64,000 nucleotides of DNA from Gluconacetobacter liquefaciens (GTDB lineage: Bacteria; Pseudomonadota; Alphaproteobacteria; Acetobacterales; Acetobacteraceae). The position numbers and the translations under genes were made by a program. The DNA is taken from the NCBI RefSeq assembly GCF_003350405.1, contig NZ_QQAW01000010.1:1-64000 (forward strand), in the 5' to 3' direction. Under the pieces are notes generated by a model. The model ran no database searches, was not told the origin of the DNA, and saw only the letters and a program-made list of their open reading frames with translations. Below are positions 60,771 to 64,000 of the stretch, piece after piece; within the stretch, counting starts at the first letter, position 1; the number at the start of each line of letters is the position of its first letter.

Positions 60771-62164
60771 TCGCAACCCGGATGCAGAAACAGCCCGTAA
60801 AGTCAGCCCGTCAGGGCCTGTCTGGCAAGGCCGGACTGCTGCTGGCGGCGTCGTTGGCCGGACTGGCGGCCTGCGCCGGTCCGGGCACGGAGCATCCCTT
60901 GCCGGTTCCGGCGGTGCCCGAGGCGGTTCCGCCCGGTCGGACGGTCGGCGTGCTGCTGCCGCTGAGTGGTGGCAACGCGCGGCTGGGCCAGGCGATGCTG
61001 TCGGCAACGCGCATGGCGCTGGGCAGCCCGACGGCGCCTCCGCTGGATATCCGCGACACGGGTGCCCCCGGTGGGGCGGGGGCGGCGGCGCAGGCTGCTC
61101 TTGCGAATGGTGACGGCGTGATCCTCGGGCCGCTGACGGCGGCCGAGACCGGGCAGGCTGCCGCGGTCTCCACCACGGCGTCGGTGCCGATGCTGGCCTT
61201 TACCAGTGACGTGTCGGTCGGCCGGCCTGGGGTATGGGCACTGGGGATCGCGCCGGAGCAGCAGGTCGAGCGGATGGTGATGGCGGCGCAGGCCGAGGGG
61301 CGGCAGCATTTTGCGGCCTTCCTGCCCGAGACGGCGCTGGGCCGGGCGATGGGCCGGGCGCTGGCGCGGAATTGCGCGGCGCGGGGCCTGGCCGCGCCGC
61401 AGATCGTCTATCATGCCGACAGCCCGGCCAGCATTACGCAGGGGCTGAAGACCCTGTCCAATTTCGATGTGCGCGCGATGGCGGCGCAGCCTGCCGCCCA
61501 GGCGGCATTGCCGCCCGATGCGGCGGCGGCGGTCGATCCCGTGGGGGGGGCAGTGCCGCAGGCGCAGCCGGCGCCTGCACCCTCGCGATTGGGACCGCCG
61601 CCCTTCGACGCGCTGCTGCTGGCCGATACCGGGCTGCAACTGGCGTCGGTGATCGAGGCGCTGCGTGCGTTCCAGGTGATCGGAGTGCCGCCGGTGCCGG
61701 GTGCCGTGGCGACGGCCGATGGGGCCGCGCCTGCGGCGGTGCCCCTGAATGCCGCCGCCCCGCCGGTGCGAATACTGGGGACGGCGCTGTGGGCATCATT
61801 CGCCGGCAAGCTCGGCCAGTTGCAGGGCGCATGGTACGCGGCGCCCGACCCGACGGCGCGGCAGCGGTTCGTCCAGCTTTACATGGCGCGCTATCACACC
61901 ATGCCGACACCCCTGAGCGATCTGGCTTATGACGCCTCGGCACTGGTTGGGGCGCTGGATCGTGCGCGACCGGCGGACAGGCCGAACGGCTACACGGTCG
62001 AAGCCCTGACGCGGCCGGATGGATTTTCGGGGGTGGATGGCGTGTTCGGGCTGACGCCGGATGGTCAGACACGCCGGGATCTGGCGATTTTCCAGATCCA
62101 GCCCTCAGGGGGCGGGCGGATTGTCAGTCCCGCGGCGGGGCGTCTGGCGCGGGAGCAGAGCTGA
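60758..62164 (+). CDS. lpoA: Penicillin-binding-protein activator LpoA (LppC-family lipoprotein)
   Basis: A 468-residue lipoprotein. The lipobox is LAGLAAC with lipidated Cys39 if ATG 60758 is used; ATG 60782 would shorten it by 8 residues. The mature part is a periplasmic-binding-like fold: VGVLLPLSGGNARLGQAML then GPLTAAETGQAAAV. LpoA-type proteins activate PBP1A from the outer membrane. Here only the C-terminal PBP-like domain is present, as in other alphaproteobacteria. The usual partner yraN does not follow. Confidence 0.85.
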   Translation: MNRSFATRMQKQPVKSARQGLSGKAGLLLAASLAGLAACAGPGTEHPLPVPAVPEAVPPGRTVGVLLPLSGGNARLGQAMLSATRMALGSPTAPPLDIRDTGAPGGAGAAAQAALANGDGVILGPLTAAETGQAAAVSTTASVPMLAFTSDVSVGRPGVWALGIAPEQQVERMVMAAQAEGRQHFAAFLPETALGRAMGRALARNCAARGLAAPQIVYHADSPASITQGLKTLSNFDVRAMAAQPAAQAALPPDAAAAVDPVGGAVPQAQPAPAPSRLGPPPFDALLLADTGLQLASVIEALRAFQVIGVPPVPGAVATADGAAPAAVPLNAAAPPVRILGTALWASFAGKLGQLQGAWYAAPDPTARQRFVQLYMARYHTMPTPLSDLAYDASALVGALDRARPADRPNGYTVEALTRPDGFSGVDGVFGLTPDGQTRRDLAIFQIQPSGGGRIVSPAAGRLAREQS

Positions 62165-62181
62165 CGGGCAGAAAAGGGGCG

Positions 62182-62200
62182 GCGGCGGTCAGGCCGCCGC
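62182..62200. terminator. GC-rich hairpin between converging genes
   Basis: GCGGCGG / CCGCCGC with a 5-base loop between the lpoA stop (62164) and the stop of the small minus-strand gene (62189), overlapping its last codons. No U-run, so strength uncertain. Confidence 0.45.
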
Positions 62201-62545
62201 GGTCGCGCCGCAGGCCAGGACAGGGCGGATTGCGTAGAGCGCCGCTTCGAAGGTCTTGAAGGTGCCCAGCCGGTGGTCGCGCAGATTGTCGACCAGGACC
62301 CAGTTCATGCCCTCGGGACGCAACAGATAGGCCGGATCGGCGTTCTCACGTACCCAGACCAGCACGTGCTCGATCGGGCCGTTGCCGGAGCGGGGAGAAA
62401 CATCGACGTCGCACAATCCCATACAGGTTCCGGCGTCGAGCCAGCGCATCAGATATTCCCGATGGCGGGGCAGGAAATTCGCGCGCAGCGAAACGACGTT
62501 GTCGGTGGAGAAAGTGGTCGCCTTCAGGGTCATCGTCGCGGGCAT
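62189..62545 (-). CDS. Small protein of unknown function
   Basis: A 118-residue soluble protein. The pattern SLRANFLPRHREYLMRWLDAG and EHVLVWVRENADPAYLL is probably conserved in the group, but I do not recognise a family. There is no signal peptide or membrane helix. ATG 62533, four codons in, is an alternative start. An AT-rich leader of about 300 bp precedes it. Confidence 0.6.
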   Translation of the reverse strand: MPATMTLKATTFSTDNVVSLRANFLPRHREYLMRWLDAGTCMGLCDVDVSPRSGNGPIEHVLVWVRENADPAYLLRPEGMNWVLVDNLRDHRLGTFKTFEAALYAIRPVLACGATAAA

Positions 62546-62872
62546 CTGTCATGTCCTCGGAGTATGGGCGGAACGAGGGAACGCTAGAGCGCGGTGCCGG
62601 GCATTGCCAAATTGAATCTGGTGGAAGTCGCCACTCAAAAAGGCAGAAGTTCGGGTATGTGGCAAAAAAGCAATGATTTGTTGCGAGAAAGACCTAATTT
62701 TAGGCACGAAATAGTGCATATGATCGTAACGTAATCAGCGCGTAAACGTGGGCTTCATCTCTTTGTCACATTTCTGGCGTGAATTGCCTGTGATTGATGC
62801 GATTGTGAGACGAATCTGCCCGCGATTGACCCTTATCGAAGCAGGGCTCGGGATGGATGCAGGGCCTGTGGA
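62546..62872. other. AT-rich intergenic region
   Basis: About 327 bp between the small minus-strand gene and the lpxL gene, with low GC at 62600-62780. It should carry the promoter of the small gene and the end of the lpxL operon. No gene or clear hairpin seen. Confidence 0.4.
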
Positions 62873-63796
62873 TCAGCTGTAGGAGGATTTGGGCCAGCGG
62901 CGATGCAGCCACAGCCAGGTGCCGGGGCGGGCGCGGACCCAGTGTTCCAGCCGGTCGTTGACGGCTTGCGTCAGGGTCAGGATGTCGGCCTGCCGGTCGC
63001 CGCTGTCGGGCAGGTCGAGCGGGGGTTCGACATGGATGCGCAGGCGGGCCGGGCCTAGTCGCTCGACATAGCCGGGGATGACCGGGCAGCGATAGCGCAG
63101 GGCCATGGCGGCCAGGGCGGGCGCGGTCATGGCCGGGTGGCCGAAGAGTGTCGCCTCGATGCCGTCATTCATCTTCTGGTCGACCAGCATGCCCAGCCGG
63201 CCGCCGCGCGCGATATGGGCCAGGGCGCCGCGTGCGCCGCGTGCGCCCTTGGCGAACATGGGCACGGTCTCGCCCATTGCCGCTTCGCGTAGCGCGCGGA
63301 TCATGCCGTCGACCAGCGGATTGCCGGCGGCGCGGTAGAACGAGGCGAAGGGCAGCCCGTGGCGGGCCACGCCGGGCGGCAGCATCTCCCAGTTGCCGAT
63401 ATGGCCGGACATGAAGATCACCGGGCCACCGCGTGCGACCTGCGCCGCCAGATGTTCGGCCCCGACGACATCCCAGCCCGGTCCCGATGCCGGGTTTTCC
63501 GGCAGGGCGGCGATATGCGGGAACTCGCCGACCGTGCGGCCCAGATTGTCCCACACCGCGCTGATTACTGCCCGTCGGGCTGGGGCGTCCAGTTCCGGCA
63601 TGGCCAGGCGCAGATTGGCGTCCGCGATGCGCGAGACCGGCAGGCGCGGGCCGATGGCGCGGCAGACGGCGCCGCCGGCATTCGACGCCCCGACCGGGCC
63701 CAGGCGGCGCAGCAATGCCAGGGCTGCGCGCGCGGCCAGGGCTTCCAGCCGCATCAGCCGGGTGACGGGGCGGGTTTCGTCGCGGGGCTTGCTCAT
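62873..63796 (-). CDS. lpxL: Lipid A biosynthesis acyltransferase (LpxL/HtrB family)
   Basis: From ATG 63796 a 307-residue acyltransferase. The catalytic HX4(D/E) motif is SGHIGNWEML, followed by GMLVDQKMNDG and ATLFGHPAMTAPALAAMA. It transfers a secondary acyl chain to lipid A at the inner membrane. The start overlaps the stop of the upstream lpxK by 4 bp (ATGA). Which secondary chain it adds is not determinable. Confidence 0.88.
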   Translation of the reverse strand: MSKPRDETRPVTRLMRLEALAARAALALLRRLGPVGASNAGGAVCRAIGPRLPVSRIADANLRLAMPELDAPARRAVISAVWDNLGRTVGEFPHIAALPENPASGPGWDVVGAEHLAAQVARGGPVIFMSGHIGNWEMLPPGVARHGLPFASFYRAAGNPLVDGMIRALREAAMGETVPMFAKGARGARGALAHIARGGRLGMLVDQKMNDGIEATLFGHPAMTAPALAAMALRYRCPVIPGYVERLGPARLRIHVEPPLDLPDSGDRQADILTLTQAVNDRLEHWVRARPGTWLWLHRRWPKSSYS

Positions 63797-64000
63797 GAGG
63801 TGCTGGTTTCCGGTCTGCCTGCCAGCCATTGGTCCAGCAGCCGTTCCGGCGCGGCCGGGTCGGTCCATGCCAGCCCGACACCGATGCTCAGAACCTGGGC
63901 CCGCATGTTCGTGGGCAGGCGCGCGGCATCCTTCGGTGTGGTCAGCAGCGCCGCGCCGTGGACGGTGGCCAGGTCCCGCAGGCGATGCAGGTCGCGGGGG
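63793..64000 (-). CDS. lpxK: Tetraacyldisaccharide 4'-kinase LpxK, C-terminal part (cut by window edge)
   Basis: The minus-strand frame ending at TGA 63795-63793 reads RLRDLATVHGAALLTTPKDA, then ARLPTNM and WTDPAAPERLLDQWLAGR. TTPKDAARLP is the conserved LpxK C-terminal motif. The rest of the gene lies beyond 64000. LpxK phosphorylates the lipid A precursor. It is translationally coupled to lpxL (4-bp overlap). Confidence 0.8.
   Translation of the reverse strand, partial: PRDLHRLRDLATVHGAALLTTPKDAARLPTNMRAQVLSIGVGLAWTDPAAPERLLDQWLAGRPETSTS

Noticed and set aside
1-64000. CRISPR arrays, tRNA or rRNA genes, riboswitches
   Set aside because: I scanned for regularly spaced repeats, cloverleaf-like segments and familiar riboswitch cores and saw none that hold up by eye. 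A covariance-model scan would be decisive.

Overview
The window is high-GC DNA from an alphaproteobacterium, most likely an acetic acid bacterium (Acetobacteraceae; Gluconacetobacter/Komagataeibacter-like). This is inferred from a yfgM-bamB-der block, rsmI/lpoA, lpxL-lpxK, ubiA, rsmE and a plant-type gshA, together with a GntP gluconate permease and IS5/IS3 remnants. It is not a database match. No tRNA, rRNA, phage or CRISPR array was found. Housekeeping genes occupy about 25.4-32.1 kb and 54.6-64 kb. The rest is a catabolic and transport accessory region.

Layout. 0-0.4 kb: an IS3 transposase remnant abutting a broken XRE regulator. 0.5-7.3 kb: an amino-acid (hydroxyproline-like) catabolic set on the minus strand (APC permease, ketoglutarate-semialdehyde dehydrogenase, DadA-type oxidase), then a racemase and a broken NCS1 permease fused to a glycosyltransferase tail. 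7.3-17.6 kb: TonB receptor with AraC regulator, divergent from a secreted S9 peptidase and an APC permease, then a PaiB-like protein, an HSL esterase and a GlcD-type FAD oxidase. 17.7-18.7 kb: a decayed IS5 transposase carrying a 163-bp MITE. 18.9-25.3 kb: TonB receptor, MHS-type MFS transporter and gamma-glutamyltransferase-like hydrolase in a tight operon, with a convergent LysR gene. 25.4-32.1 kb: MgtC, dihydroorotase, a small exported protein, YfgM, BamB, Der. 32.1-44.8 kb: aminotransferase and M20 peptidase divergent from a LysR gene, then a TonB receptor, a DUF3311 protein with an SSS symporter, a tautomerase, an amidase, and a MerR / membrane protein / Rieske oxygenase operon. 44.9-50.1 kb: GntP, sugar MFS, dienelactone hydrolase, DHA2 MFS. 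50.5-54.6 kb: one very large GGDEF-EAL protein with a globin-like centre. 54.6-64 kb: methyltransferase, UbiA, RsmE, GshA, an MbfA relic, LolA, RsmI, LpoA, a small protein, LpxL and the C-terminal end of LpxK.

Working together. Three separate modules pair a TonB-dependent receptor with an inner-membrane transporter, an amide- or peptide-bond hydrolase and a regulator. The receptors of the second and third modules are clear paralogues. I read them as parallel scavenging routes for amide-linked or peptidic nutrients; the substrates are unknown. Two families of short non-coding inverted-repeat elements are scattered through the accessory DNA. One copy sits inside the IS5 transposase and its removal restores the reading frame.
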